From the NCBI GenBank assembly GCA_023418705.1, contig JAEZYZ010000202.1:1-64000 (forward strand): a DNA stretch of 64,000 nt, written 5' to 3'. Positions 36,066-45,432 of the stretch are shown here, piece after piece; position 1 is the stretch's first letter, and every line of letters begins with the position of its first letter. The notes beneath the pieces are model-generated. The model saw only the letters and a list, made by a program, of their open reading frames with translations, did no database searches and was not told the origin of the DNA. The translations under genes and the position numbers were made by a program. Origin of the DNA: Pseudomonadota bacterium. Lineage in GTDB: Bacteria; Myxococcota_A; Polyangia; Polyangiales; Polyangiaceae.

Positions 36066-36757
36066 GAGGCTTGCGATCCCTCCGCGGGCGCCGCAAACCG
36101 CGGGAGCAGCACGTGGTTCTCCAGGTGAACGTGACGCAGCACGTCCCCTTCCAGCGCCTCTAGCTCCGAAAACAACGTCCGGTAGCTGTTGCACGCCCAC
36201 TCGGGCGTCGCGAAATCCTCAGCGGCGGCCCGCAGCTGTCGGAGCAGCTCACCGACGGTCACGTGCTCGGCGTGCATCGACGTGAGCTCGGACCGGGCGC
36301 GGGCGCCATCCACCTGGCCGCTGGTCAGCAGCGGAAACAGGTCCCGCTCCTCGTCGTCGAGGTGCGGGATCAGCGTGTCCTCTAGCTCGTGGACGACGGC
36401 GCGAAGCTCCTTCAGCAGCGGGTTGTGGGCGCCGTGCACGCGGCTCACCTTGTCCGCGAGGGCGGCGACGAACGGCAGCGTCTTGCGCAGGTAGTCGTGG
36501 TGCTTCGAGACGATGAAGCCGATGAGCTCCTCCGTCGAGAGCCGTCGGGGGTCGGCTTCGGGCCGATCGGCGCGCTGCTGGATGGCGCTCCAGAGCTCCC
36601 GCGCGACCGCCTCGGCGTCCAGGCCGACCCGCGCGCAAGCGTCGCGCAGGCTCGCCTCCCCGCGACAGCAGAAATCGATGCGATGGCGCTGCAGGATGGG
36701 TGCGCACTCGGAGTGTTCGAGCACCAGCGCGGCGACGGTCTGTTGCAGGTCGAGCAT
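36062..36757 (-). CDS. ric: Iron-sulfur cluster repair di-iron protein (RIC/YtfE/ScdA)
   Basis: A 231-residue RIC protein. The ScdA_N domain has the signature HRIDFCCRGEASLRDAC at about 25-41. The C-terminal hemerythrin-like di-iron domain shows HHDYLRKTL, VHELEDTLIPHLDDEERDLFP, MHAEHVTV and LENHVLLPRF. RIC proteins restore Fe-S clusters damaged by NO or H2O2 and are induced by NO. The start is the ATG at 36757, preceded by GGAGA. Upstream, at 36790-36805, a sigma54 promoter gives a 22-base leader. First gene of the operon with DUF3079 and hemerythrin. Cytosolic. Confidence 0.93.
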   Translation of the reverse strand: MLDLQQTVAALVLEHSECAPILQRHRIDFCCRGEASLRDACARVGLDAEAVARELWSAIQQRADRPEADPRRLSTEELIGFIVSKHHDYLRKTLPFVAALADKVSRVHGAHNPLLKELRAVVHELEDTLIPHLDDEERDLFPLLTSGQVDGARARSELTSMHAEHVTVGELLRQLRAAAEDFATPEWACNSYRTLFSELEALEGDVLRHVHLENHVLLPRFAAPAEGSQAS

Positions 36758-36789
36758 GAAGTCTCCGTTCGGGGTTCGGGGGACGCCAA

Positions 36790-36805
36790 AGCACGCCCCG
36801 TGCCA
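36790..36805 (-). promoter_or_regulatory. Sigma54 (-24/-12) promoter of the ric-DUF3079-hemerythrin operon
   Basis: On the minus strand TGGCACG-GGGC-GTGCT matches the RpoN consensus with GG and GC exactly 12 bases apart; only one of the core bases deviates. Predicted transcript start near 36779, leader about 22 bases with GGAGA before the ATG at 36757. A sigma54 activator gene lies three genes downstream. Confidence 0.7.
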
Positions 36806-36878
36806 GGCGAAACTCGGCCCGAGCACGGGTGATTTCGCGAAACCGTTGCGCGCCAGGCGCCCGCCACGCCGTCAGCGG

Positions 36879-36904
36879 CGATCCAAAATGGAGCACCTGG
36901 AACG
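36879..36904 (-). promoter_or_regulatory. Candidate enhancer site for the EBP upstream of ric
   Basis: CGTTCCAG-N10-TTGGATCG on the minus strand has the same 8-10-8 layout as the perfect repeat at the EBP start and agrees with it at 11 of 16 arm positions. It lies about 100-125 bases upstream of the predicted ric transcript start, the usual place for a sigma54 enhancer. Such a partial match could be chance. Confidence 0.35.
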
Positions 36905-36950
36905 CGACCGGCTCAGCGCCGCCGAGCCGCGAGCGAGGGGGACGGCTCGC

Positions 36951-36991
36951 CGATGCATCGAGGTCCCGCCCCAGGAGCCCGATGCATCGGG
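36951..36991. promoter_or_regulatory. Twin CGATGCATCG palindromes
   Basis: Two perfect copies of the 10-bp palindrome CGATGCATCG (36951-36960 and 36980-36989), the second extended to CCCGATGCATCGGG (36978-36991), 29 bases apart centre to centre. They sit midway between ric and the cytochrome b gene. The ATGCAT core resembles enterobacterial NsrR half-sites (AAGATGCATTT), but spacing differs, so the regulator is open. Confidence 0.4.
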
Positions 36992-37201
36992 ATCTGCGGC
37001 CGACAAAACGGGTGGGTGCTCAGGGGCGGTGCCGGCCCATCACCGCGACCTATGAAGACCGAAGACAGTCTCCGAGCGGCGCTCGCAGCCGACAGGAAGG
37101 GCGGGTTGACGGCCAAAGGCGCGGGCTCCATGCTGGCGCCGCTTCGTCCGACCGGCGCGGGTGGCGCTGACTCGAGACCCCGGAGCGCCGTACCGTCCGC
37201 C

Positions 37202-38343
37202 ATGAGCCGAGAAGTCGTTCGATCCGCAACCTGGGCGCTGCTGGTGACGATCGGCCTTGGGGTGCTCATCGTGCTCGGCTCGCGCAACCTCGCCCACTTC
37301 GATGCGGCCCTGGTCGCCTACACGTTCGCGGTCCTGTTCGCCACCTTCGGGCTGACCTACCGCTATGCCATGTGGCTCGAGCGGCCGCCGACGGCGATGT
37401 ACTGGCGCCGCGGCTGGCAAGCGTTTTTCCAGCGCGGTTTCCGCCTGCGCAACATCTTCACGTGGTTCGGCCGCATCGGCTCGGAGGTGCTCGCCAACCG
37501 CTTCATCGTCCGCCGCGATCGGCTGCGGGGGCTGACGCACCTGCTCATCATGTGGGGCTGCATCATCGCCGTGCTCATCACCTTCCCGCTGGTGTTCGGC
37601 TGGTTACACTTTCGCCCCGTCGAAGGGGACCTGTCGCTGTACGAAGCGGTGATCTTCGGCTTCCCGGCGTTTCGGTTTCCGCACGACTCTGCCCTCGCAT
37701 TTTTCCTCTTCCACGGCTTGGTGTGGTCGTCGTTCCTCGTCATCGCTGGCGTGATGCTCGCGATGCGGCGCCGCATGCGCGACGGGGGGGCCGCCGCGGT
37801 GCAGCGCTTCGTCGAAGATTTCATGCCCCTCGTCCTGCTGTTCGCGGTGAGCCTGACGGGCCTCATGCTGACGGCCAGCTACACCTGGATGAAGGGCTAC
37901 GGCTTCACATTCATTGCTATCTTACACGCGGTGACCGTCATCGGGACCTTCCTCTGGCTCCCGTTCGGCAAGTTCTTCCACGTCTTCCAGCGACCGGCGC
38001 AGCTCGGGGTCGGGTTTTACAAGGACGTCGGCCGGGCGGAAGAGAAGGCGCACTGCCGCCGCTGCGGCAGCGCCTTCAGCTCGAAGCGGCACGTGCTCGA
38101 CTTGATCGAGGTCGAGCGCCAGCTCGGCTACCGCTACGAAGTCCCAGGGAGCGAGGTGGAGCACTACCAGTGGATCTGCCCGCCCTGCCGGCGCGCCTCG
38201 TTCGCCATCGCGCAGGGCCTGGTCTGGCGCGGGCGGCGCGGGGGTCAGCCGCTTGCCGGCGGCGTGTTGCCGATGCCCGTGTACGCCAACCCTGGTGTCG
38301 GCGAGGGACCGCTCGGCGACGAAGACGCGGAGAACTTCCACCC

Positions 38344-38347
<4 letters not shown>
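37202..38347 (+). CDS. NarI-like membrane cytochrome b subunit with C-terminal zinc ribbon
   Basis: A 381-residue membrane protein. About six TM segments (for example LLVTIGLGVLIVLGS, LTHLLIMWGCIIAVLITFPLVF, LVWSSFLVIAGVMLA and ILHAVTVIGTFLWLPF), with histidines inside helices (LTHLL, FFLFHGLVW, AILHAV) suited to two b hemes, as in NarI/DsrM-type quinol oxidases. The cytoplasmic tail has HCRRCG...ICPPC, a four-Cys ribbon that normal NarI lacks. Proteins of this type are often mislabelled MFS. It would oxidise quinol and feed the molybdenum enzyme encoded next, whose ATG overlaps the stop of this gene. Start ATG 37202; 37052 is a less likely alternative. Confidence 0.75.
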
Positions 38348-40641
<2,294 letters not shown>

Positions 40642-40659
40642 AAGGCTCATTGGCGATCG

Positions 40660-41295
40660 ATGCCTGTCCCGAGCGAGCTCGAGTTCTTCATCGACCCCGG
40701 CCGTTGCATCGGCTGTCAGTCGTGCATCCAAGCCTGCGCCGAGTGCGACACCCACAAAGGCCAGTCGATGATCCAGCTCGACTATGTCGACCGCGGACGC
40801 TCGACGCAGACGTTGCCGGTGATCTGCATGCACTGCGACTCTCCGACCTGCGCGGAGGTCTGCCCGGCGGACGCCATCAAGCGGACCGAGGACGGCGTCG
40901 TGCAGTCCGCGCGCAAGCCGCGCTGCATTGCCTGCAACAACTGCGTGCTGGCTTGCCCCTTCGGTGTGCCGAAGATGAACACCAAGATGAACCTGATGAT
41001 GAAGTGCGACATGTGTTACGACCGCTCTTCTGTCGGGCTCAAGCCGATGTGCGCCTCGGTGTGTCCGAGCCAGGCACTCGCCTTCGGCACGCGCGAAGAG
41101 ATGGCTCGCCTGCGCCCGCGAGCGAAACCGGTCAATACCTTTCAATTCGGCGCCCAGACGATCCGCACCAAGGTCAACGTCATGGTACCGAACGACGCCG
41201 CCCAGGAGCACATTGACGTCACCGCCGCGATGCACGAGCCGACCATCGGGCACGAGGTCCTGGACGACGTGTTCGACACGCAGGTGGAAGCATGA
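40660..41295 (+). CDS. Four-cluster 4Fe-4S ferredoxin subunit (NrfC/DmsB-like)
   Basis: A 211-residue electron-transfer protein. Cysteine groups: CIGCQSCIQACAECD, CMHCDSPTCAEVCPA, CIACNNCVLACPFG and CDMCYDRSSVGLKPMCASVCP, giving four [4Fe-4S] clusters as in DmsB/NrfC/NarH-type subunits. No signal peptide, so it is cytoplasmic like the Mo subunit. It would wire the membrane cytochrome to the Mo enzyme. It starts 18 bases after the Mo-subunit stop, and its own stop overlaps the Rieske gene start. Confidence 0.92.
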   Translation: MPVPSELEFFIDPGRCIGCQSCIQACAECDTHKGQSMIQLDYVDRGRSTQTLPVICMHCDSPTCAEVCPADAIKRTEDGVVQSARKPRCIACNNCVLACPFGVPKMNTKMNLMMKCDMCYDRSSVGLKPMCASVCPSQALAFGTREEMARLRPRAKPVNTFQFGAQTIRTKVNVMVPNDAAQEHIDVTAAMHEPTIGHEVLDDVFDTQVEA

Positions 41296-41852
41296 GCAAA
41301 GAATCCACACTCGACCGCGCTCCGGTGCGTGGATCCATTCCTCCCGACCGAGCGCCGCTCGCGACCCAGCCGAAATGGCGCCAGGATTTTCCGATCGATT
41401 GGGACCGCGACGACTACGTGTCGCGGCGTGAGCTGGTGAAGTTCGTCGTGCTGACCAGCGCCGCCTTCGCGGTTGGGCAGGTCTGGATCGCGGTCAAGGG
41501 GCTCTTCCGGCGCGATGCGAAGCTGCCGGCGGCGCAGGTGGCCACGGTCGACGAGCTCGAGGTCGGCGACGCCAAGACGTTCACCTACCCCGAGGGCAGC
41601 ACGCCGCGGCTCCTGGTGAAGACGGGCCCCGACAGCTTCGTGGCCTACGACCAGCAGTGCACGCACCTGCAGTGCCCGGTGGTGCCGGCCGTGAGCGAGG
41701 GCAAGCTCCACTGCCCCTGCCACAACGGCTGGTTCGATCTCGCGACGGGCCAGCCGCTGGCGGGCCCGCCGCGCCGACGCCTGCCGCGCGTGCTCTTGGA
41801 GGTGCGGGACGCGGCCGTCTACGCCACCGGTGTCGAGGACTCCGCCTCGTGA
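41292..41852 (+). CDS. Rieske [2Fe-2S] protein with Tat-type signal anchor
   Basis: A 186-residue protein. N-terminal twin-arginine motif SRRELVKF (about 44-51) followed by a TM helix (FVVLTSAAFAVGQVWIAV), so the domain is probably exported and membrane-anchored. The Rieske fold has ligands CTHLQC and CPCHNGWF (Cys-x-His...Cys-x2-His) and the loop GQPLAGPPRRRLPRV typical of cytochrome bc/b6f and arsenite-oxidase-type Rieske proteins. It is cotranscribed with overlapping ATGA on one side and GTGA on the other. A periplasmic Rieske next to a cytoplasmic Mo reductase is unusual and suggests a bc-like quinol-oxidising site or a second electron branch. Confidence 0.9.
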   Translation: MSKESTLDRAPVRGSIPPDRAPLATQPKWRQDFPIDWDRDDYVSRRELVKFVVLTSAAFAVGQVWIAVKGLFRRDAKLPAAQVATVDELEVGDAKTFTYPEGSTPRLLVKTGPDSFVAYDQQCTHLQCPVVPAVSEGKLHCPCHNGWFDLATGQPLAGPPRRRLPRVLLEVRDAAVYATGVEDSAS

Positions 41853-42073
41853 CTCCGTCGAACCGCCCCAGGCGCGTTCAGCGCATGACGATCGTGAACG
41901 GCATCCTGCTGTTCGTCATCTTGATCGTCATCTTGCAGCTCTGGCTGTTGACCGCGACGATGAATGGGTTTCTGGGTGGCGACACCGCGGTGGCGATCCC
42001 CGCGGCGGGGGCCAGCCTTTTGTGTCTCGCCCTCAACGCCGGGCTCCTCTGGTATCTCTGGCGGTTGGATTGA
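41849..42073 (+). CDS. Small membrane protein of the nitrate reductase operon
   Basis: 74 residues (62 if the ATG at 41885 is used). Two TM helices: VNGILLFVILIVILQLWLLTA and VAIPAAGASLLCLALNAGLLWYL, joined by NGFLGGD. The GTG at 41849 overlaps the Rieske stop (GTGA), and the channel gene follows after one base, so it is clearly part of the operon. No family recognised. Likely an assembly or structural subunit of the membrane complex; this is inference from context. Confidence 0.75.
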   Translation: MTPSNRPRRVQRMTIVNGILLFVILIVILQLWLLTATMNGFLGGDTAVAIPAAGASLLCLALNAGLLWYLWRLD

Positions 42074-42074
42074 G

Positions 42075-43142
42075 ATGCAGGCCCCGCCCGACGGCCGCCT
42101 GGCGCGCCGGCTAGCGGACGGCATCCAGCAGCTTTTCCCCGGCTACTTCGCGCTGGTGATGGCGACCGGCATCGTGTCGGTCGCCGCCCAGATGAGCGAC
42201 ATGCGGCTCCTGGCCGAGGTGTTGCTCGGCATCAACCTGGTCGCCTACGGGACGCTGTCGCTGCTGCTGCTCGCGCGCGTGTTCTCGTACTTCGGCAGCG
42301 TGGTCGACGACTTCCGCGATCATGGTCGCGGTCCCGGGTTCTTCACGGTCGTCGCCGGGACCTGCGTGCTCGGCAGCCAGCTGTTCCTCGTGGCCGGGCA
42401 GCGCGCCGCGGCGATGGCGCTGTGGGTGACGGGGATTTTCTTGTGGGTGCTGGTGATGTACGCCTTTTTCGCGGCCACCATCGTCCGCGAGCAGAAGCCG
42501 ACGCTCGAGGCCGGGATCAACGGCGCCTGGTTGATCGCCATCGTCGCCACCCAGGCCGTCTCCGTGCTGGGATCGCTGCTGGCGCCCGGGATGGGTGCGG
42601 CGCAACCCGCCGTCTTCTTCTTCACGCTCTGCATGTACCTGCTCGGCGCGATGCTCTACCTCACCATCATCACGCTGATCTTCTATCGCTTCACGTTCTT
42701 GGAGATGACCATCGATCGTCTGACGCCCCCTTACTGGATCAACATGGGCGCCGTGGCGATCACCACCCTGGCCGGATCCACGCTGTTGATCGTGGGCGAG
42801 GCCTGGGAGTTTTTGGCACAAATCCGGCCGTTCCTCCTCGGCTTCACCCTCTTCTTCTGGGCCGCCGCGACCTGGTGGATCCCGCTGCTTTTGATCCTGG
42901 GCTTCTGGCGCCACGGGGTGAAGCGCTACCCGCTCTGCTACGACCCCCAGTATTGGGGCATGGTGTTCCCCTTGGGCATGTACACGGTGTGCACGGCACG
43001 CCTCGCGCGCGCCACCGAGCTCGGCTTCCTGCTCGTGATCCCGCGCTACTTCGTCTACCTGGCGCTGCTCGCCTGGCTCGTCACGTTCGCGGCGATGTCG
43101 CGGTCTCTGCTGAAGCAGCTGCGCCCGGAGCGCGGCTCATGA
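42075..43142 (+). CDS. TDT/SLAC1-family anion channel or transporter
   Basis: A 355-residue protein with about ten TM helices. It opens with the family start FPGYFALVMATGIVSVAAQ and carries the gate-region helices typical of TehA/SLAC1/Mae1 (FYRFTFLEMTIDRLTPPYWINMGA, WWIPLLLILGFWRHG, YDPQYWGMVFPLGMYTVCTARLA). Family members conduct nitrate, chloride, sulfite, tellurite or C4-dicarboxylates. As the last gene of the Mo-reductase operon it is a good candidate for nitrate import or nitrite export across the inner membrane, which a cytoplasmic reductase would need. It closes with a perfect palindrome spanning its stop codon. Confidence 0.88.
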   Translation: MQAPPDGRLARRLADGIQQLFPGYFALVMATGIVSVAAQMSDMRLLAEVLLGINLVAYGTLSLLLLARVFSYFGSVVDDFRDHGRGPGFFTVVAGTCVLGSQLFLVAGQRAAAMALWVTGIFLWVLVMYAFFAATIVREQKPTLEAGINGAWLIAIVATQAVSVLGSLLAPGMGAAQPAVFFFTLCMYLLGAMLYLTIITLIFYRFTFLEMTIDRLTPPYWINMGAVAITTLAGSTLLIVGEAWEFLAQIRPFLLGFTLFFWAAATWWIPLLLILGFWRHGVKRYPLCYDPQYWGMVFPLGMYTVCTARLARATELGFLLVIPRYFVYLALLAWLVTFAAMSRSLLKQLRPERGS

Positions 43143-43147
43143 GCCGC
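43132..43147 (+). terminator. 16-bp perfect palindrome across the TDT gene stop codon
   Basis: GCGGCTCA (43132-43139) and TGAGCCGC (43140-43147) are perfect complements; the TGA stop begins the second arm. Folded RNA would be a 6-bp stem with a CATG loop. The alr hairpin (43177-43199) lies 30 bases further, so the two converging genes each have one. Confidence 0.45.
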
Positions 43148-43176
43148 TGAGCCGTCCCGTGTCCGTGTGCTGGCGC

Positions 43177-43199
43177 CCGCGAGCGTTCAGGGCTCGCGG
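43177..43199 (-). terminator. 8-bp hairpin with the alr stop codon in its loop
   Basis: CCGCGAGC and GCTCGCGG are perfect complements. The 7-base loop, CCTGAAC on the minus strand, contains the alr stop TGA (43187-43189). It could serve both converging transcripts. On the plus side only TAAAA follows, without a real U-tract. Confidence 0.5.
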
Positions 43200-44407
43200 T
43201 AAAAGCGCGGGACGCGGCGGGAGATGTTGGTCACCACCTCCCACGGAATGGTGCCGAGCAGCGCCGCGAGCTCGGCGGCGGAGATCGTGTCTTGGCCGTG
43301 CGGCCCCTTTTGCGTGCCGAGGATCACGCACTCGTCGCCGACGCCGGCCCCGGCGATGTCGGTGACGTCCACCATCGTCATGTCCATGCTGACCACGCCC
43401 ACGATCGGAGCGCGCCGGCCGCGGACCAGCACGCATCCCCGCCCCGACAGCGCGCGCTCGAAACCGTCGGCATAGCCGATCGGCAAGGTCGCGATGCGGC
43501 TCGGGCGAGCGGCTCGCCAGGTCGCGCCGTAACCCACGGGGGTCCCCGCGGCGACGTCGCGCACGGAGATGATCTCGCTGCGCACGCGCATCACGGCGCG
43601 CAGCTCCGGGGCCATGCCCGCGTGCGGCTCGATGCCGAACAGGGCGATGCCGGGCCGCACCAGCTCGAAGCGAGCCTCGGGCATGGCGAGCGTGGCTGCG
43701 CTGTTGGCGGCGTGGCGAAGCCGGGGCCGCACGCCGGCCCGGTGCAGCTCGGCTTCGGCCTCGTGAAAGAGCGCCAGGGGCCCTGCGACCGCGGCAGGGT
43801 CGCCGCTGTCGGCGCACGCGAAGTGGGTCATCAAGCCGTCGACGCGCACCTCCGGTCGACCGACGAGGGCGGCGGCCAGCGCCGGGACGTCCTTCGGGAG
43901 CACACCGAGACGGCTCATCCCCGTGTCGACCTTGACGTGGACGCCGATGGGCTCGGACCCGGTGTAGCGGACCTCCTCGGCCAGGGCCTCGACGTGGCCA
44001 GCGTCCCAGATCACCGGCGTCAGCTCGTGGCGCAAGAGCTCGCCCCAGGCGCGCCCGTAGTAGCCGCCCATGACCAAAATGGGGCAGCGAATGCCGGCTT
44101 GCCTGAGCTCGATGCCCTCCTCGAGGAGCGCGACGCAGAGCCCTTGGGCCCCGGCCCGCTCCAGCGTGCGGGCCACCGCCTTCGACCCATGCCCGTAGCC
44201 GTCTGCCTTGAGCACGGCCCAGACCTCTGCCCCGGCGGAGGCCTTCTGCAGATACCGGAGGTTGTGCCGCAGGCTCGCCAGGTTGATTTCAGCGCGGGTG
44301 GGTCGGATCGTGTCCGACGGGAGCGCCCGCTGCGGCCTGAGCACGCGGGGCAATGGCGTCGCCAAAGGCGACGTGGTGGATAAAAGCCCCGAATACGGCA
44401 CCGTCAT
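43187..44407 (-). CDS. alr: Alanine racemase
   Basis: A 406-residue fold-type III PLP enzyme. PLP-lysine motif AVLKADGYGHGS at about 63-74, VHVKVDTGMSRLGV, HAANSAATL, RPGIALFGIEPH, and the second catalytic residue Tyr in GTPVGYGATW with the following LPIGYADGF. It interconverts L- and D-alanine for peptidoglycan in the cytosol. The first roughly 35 residues (Pro/Leu/Thr-rich) precede the conserved RPTRAEINLASLRHN and may not be translated; a GTG at 44344 is an alternative start. It is a single gene convergent with the TDT gene. Confidence 0.95.
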   Translation of the reverse strand: MTVPYSGLLSTTSPLATPLPRVLRPQRALPSDTIRPTRAEINLASLRHNLRYLQKASAGAEVWAVLKADGYGHGSKAVARTLERAGAQGLCVALLEEGIELRQAGIRCPILVMGGYYGRAWGELLRHELTPVIWDAGHVEALAEEVRYTGSEPIGVHVKVDTGMSRLGVLPKDVPALAAALVGRPEVRVDGLMTHFACADSGDPAAVAGPLALFHEAEAELHRAGVRPRLRHAANSAATLAMPEARFELVRPGIALFGIEPHAGMAPELRAVMRVRSEIISVRDVAAGTPVGYGATWRAARPSRIATLPIGYADGFERALSGRGCVLVRGRRAPIVGVVSMDMTMVDVTDIAGAGVGDECVILGTQKGPHGQDTISAAELAALLGTIPWEVVTNISRRVPRFYREP

Positions 44408-44645
44408 GCTTCCCTGCTCGAGTACTCCCGCCCAGGCCCATCAGTCAAGATTGCCGCTCCCTGGGGTCAGTCCGGCCCCGTCTCGAGATCGCCGCAGGTA
44501 TCCCGCTTCCTTATCTGCGGAGCCGCTAGCGATGGCCGACGAGCCGCTTCCAAGGATTGACGCCCTCGCAGGACCGGGTGGCCGGTTTACGAATCTATCC
44601 ATGGCTGGACGGCAGCGGACCGTGCGCCTTTGCCGGACGATCCGC

Positions 44646-45254
44646 CTAGCGAATGCAACGCCGCAGGCAGGCTTTGTAGTCCGGCTCGCAGGCCTTGCAG
44701 CGACGGGTTCCGGCGAGGCCGGCGTCGGGGCCGCACGGCCCGCTGCAGTCCGCCCACGCGGTGCGACATTTTTCGGCGCACTCCCAACCTGGGGGCTTCG
44801 GCAGCGGCGCTTTCGGCGCCGGCTCGGGAGCTGGGCCGGCGTCGATCACAGGCTGGGTGCGGGCGAGCGCCGGGGGCGGCGCGTGGAGGCTCGTCGGTGC
44901 CGGCGCTGGATCATCGGCGGGCGCGACCACCTCGGCCCCATCGACGCCGGCTTCCAGAGCGAGCGTCATCCCGACCTCTCCGGCGGCGATCTGGCGAGCC
45001 CGGCGCCGGGCGTACTCCAACCGATCGCGGGTCTGTCCGTAGGTGTAGCGCTGCTCCCAATCCTGCCAGCACGCCTGGCGGTGAGACGCGGCGATCTTCG
45101 GATCCAGATCCAACCGGTAGCAGTGCTCGAACCGGACGTTGCCCTCGTGAATGGACTGCACGCTCGCACCACAGCCAGGGGCGAGCGCGACGACGGCCGC
45201 CGGCGCCCCGAGCGCGGCGAAGCCCAAAAGCAGCGCTTGCCTCGAGGGGATCAC
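44646..45254 (-). CDS. Secreted Cys-rich lipoprotein of unknown function
   Basis: A 202-residue protein. The signal ends in ALAPGCGAS, close to a lipobox (Cys28). The mature protein has FEHCYRLDLDPKIAASHRQACW, a Pro/Ala linker (about 110-155), and a C-terminal Cys cluster, WECAEKCRTAWADC, then SGPCGPDAG, CKACEPDYKACLRRC. Ten or more cysteines in two groups with regular spacing suggest disulfides. The middle text QRYTYGQTRDRLEYARRRA recurs in myxobacterial lipoproteins, but I know no function. It is divergent from ribE across a 178-base gap. Confidence 0.65.
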   Translation of the reverse strand: MIPSRQALLLGFAALGAPAAVVALAPGCGASVQSIHEGNVRFEHCYRLDLDPKIAASHRQACWQDWEQRYTYGQTRDRLEYARRRARQIAAGEVGMTLALEAGVDGAEVVAPADDPAPAPTSLHAPPPALARTQPVIDAGPAPEPAPKAPLPKPPGWECAEKCRTAWADCSGPCGPDAGLAGTRRCKACEPDYKACLRRCIR

Positions 45255-45261
45255 CTAAAGC

Positions 45262-45271
45262 ACCGATCGGT
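45262..45271. promoter_or_regulatory. ACCGATCGGT palindrome in the ribE / lipoprotein divergent region
   Basis: A perfect 10-bp palindrome seven bases upstream of the lipoprotein start and about 160 bases upstream of ribE. A possible operator; no regulator suggested. Confidence 0.2.
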
Positions 45272-45354
45272 TTGCCCGCGGCGCAGGGCCGAGAGGCCGC
45301 GGGTCTGTTCGACTCTCGTGCATCTTTGGGGCGGGAGCCGCTCGAAAGGGGTCC

Positions 45355-45378
45355 CCAGCCAGCAGACTGGCGGTTTTT
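45355..45378 (+). terminator. Intrinsic terminator / attenuator in the rib operon leader
   Basis: CC-A-GCCAG (45355-45363? with A bulge), loop CAGA, CTGGC-GG (45367-45373), then TTTTT (45374-45378): a stem followed by a U-tract, rare in this window. No plus-strand gene lies upstream, and ribE begins 55 bases later, so it can only act inside the rib leader. The sequence TGGGG at about 45327-45331 could pair with CCCCA (45353-45357) to compete with it. Confidence 0.45.
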
Positions 45379-45432
45379 CGGAGGGCCTGCAAGGCTTGGC
45401 GCAGACGGTTACCTGGTCCTACGGTGTCGCCA

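Larger units (their letters stand above)
36758..37201. other. 444-base divergent regulatory region between ric and the nitrate reductase operon
   Basis: No gene is supported here. It holds the ric sigma54 promoter (36790-36805), a TTTCGCGAAA palindrome (36832-36841), the imperfect copy of the EBP inverted repeat (36879-36904), two CGATGCATCG palindromes (36951 and 36980) and a poor -35-like TTGACG (37106-37111) facing right. An in-frame ATG at 37052 could extend the first gene of the right-hand operon, but the stretch lacks membrane-protein character. Confidence 0.6.

Noticed and set aside
37052..37201. N-terminal extension of the cytochrome b subunit from ATG 37052
   Set aside because: The extra 50 residues are polar and low in conservation signals; the ATG at 37202 directly precedes the first TM helix.
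45255..45432. FMN riboswitch before ribE
   Set aside because: The conserved FMN aptamer boxes are not present on either strand; only a terminator-like stem and possible competing pairs are seen.
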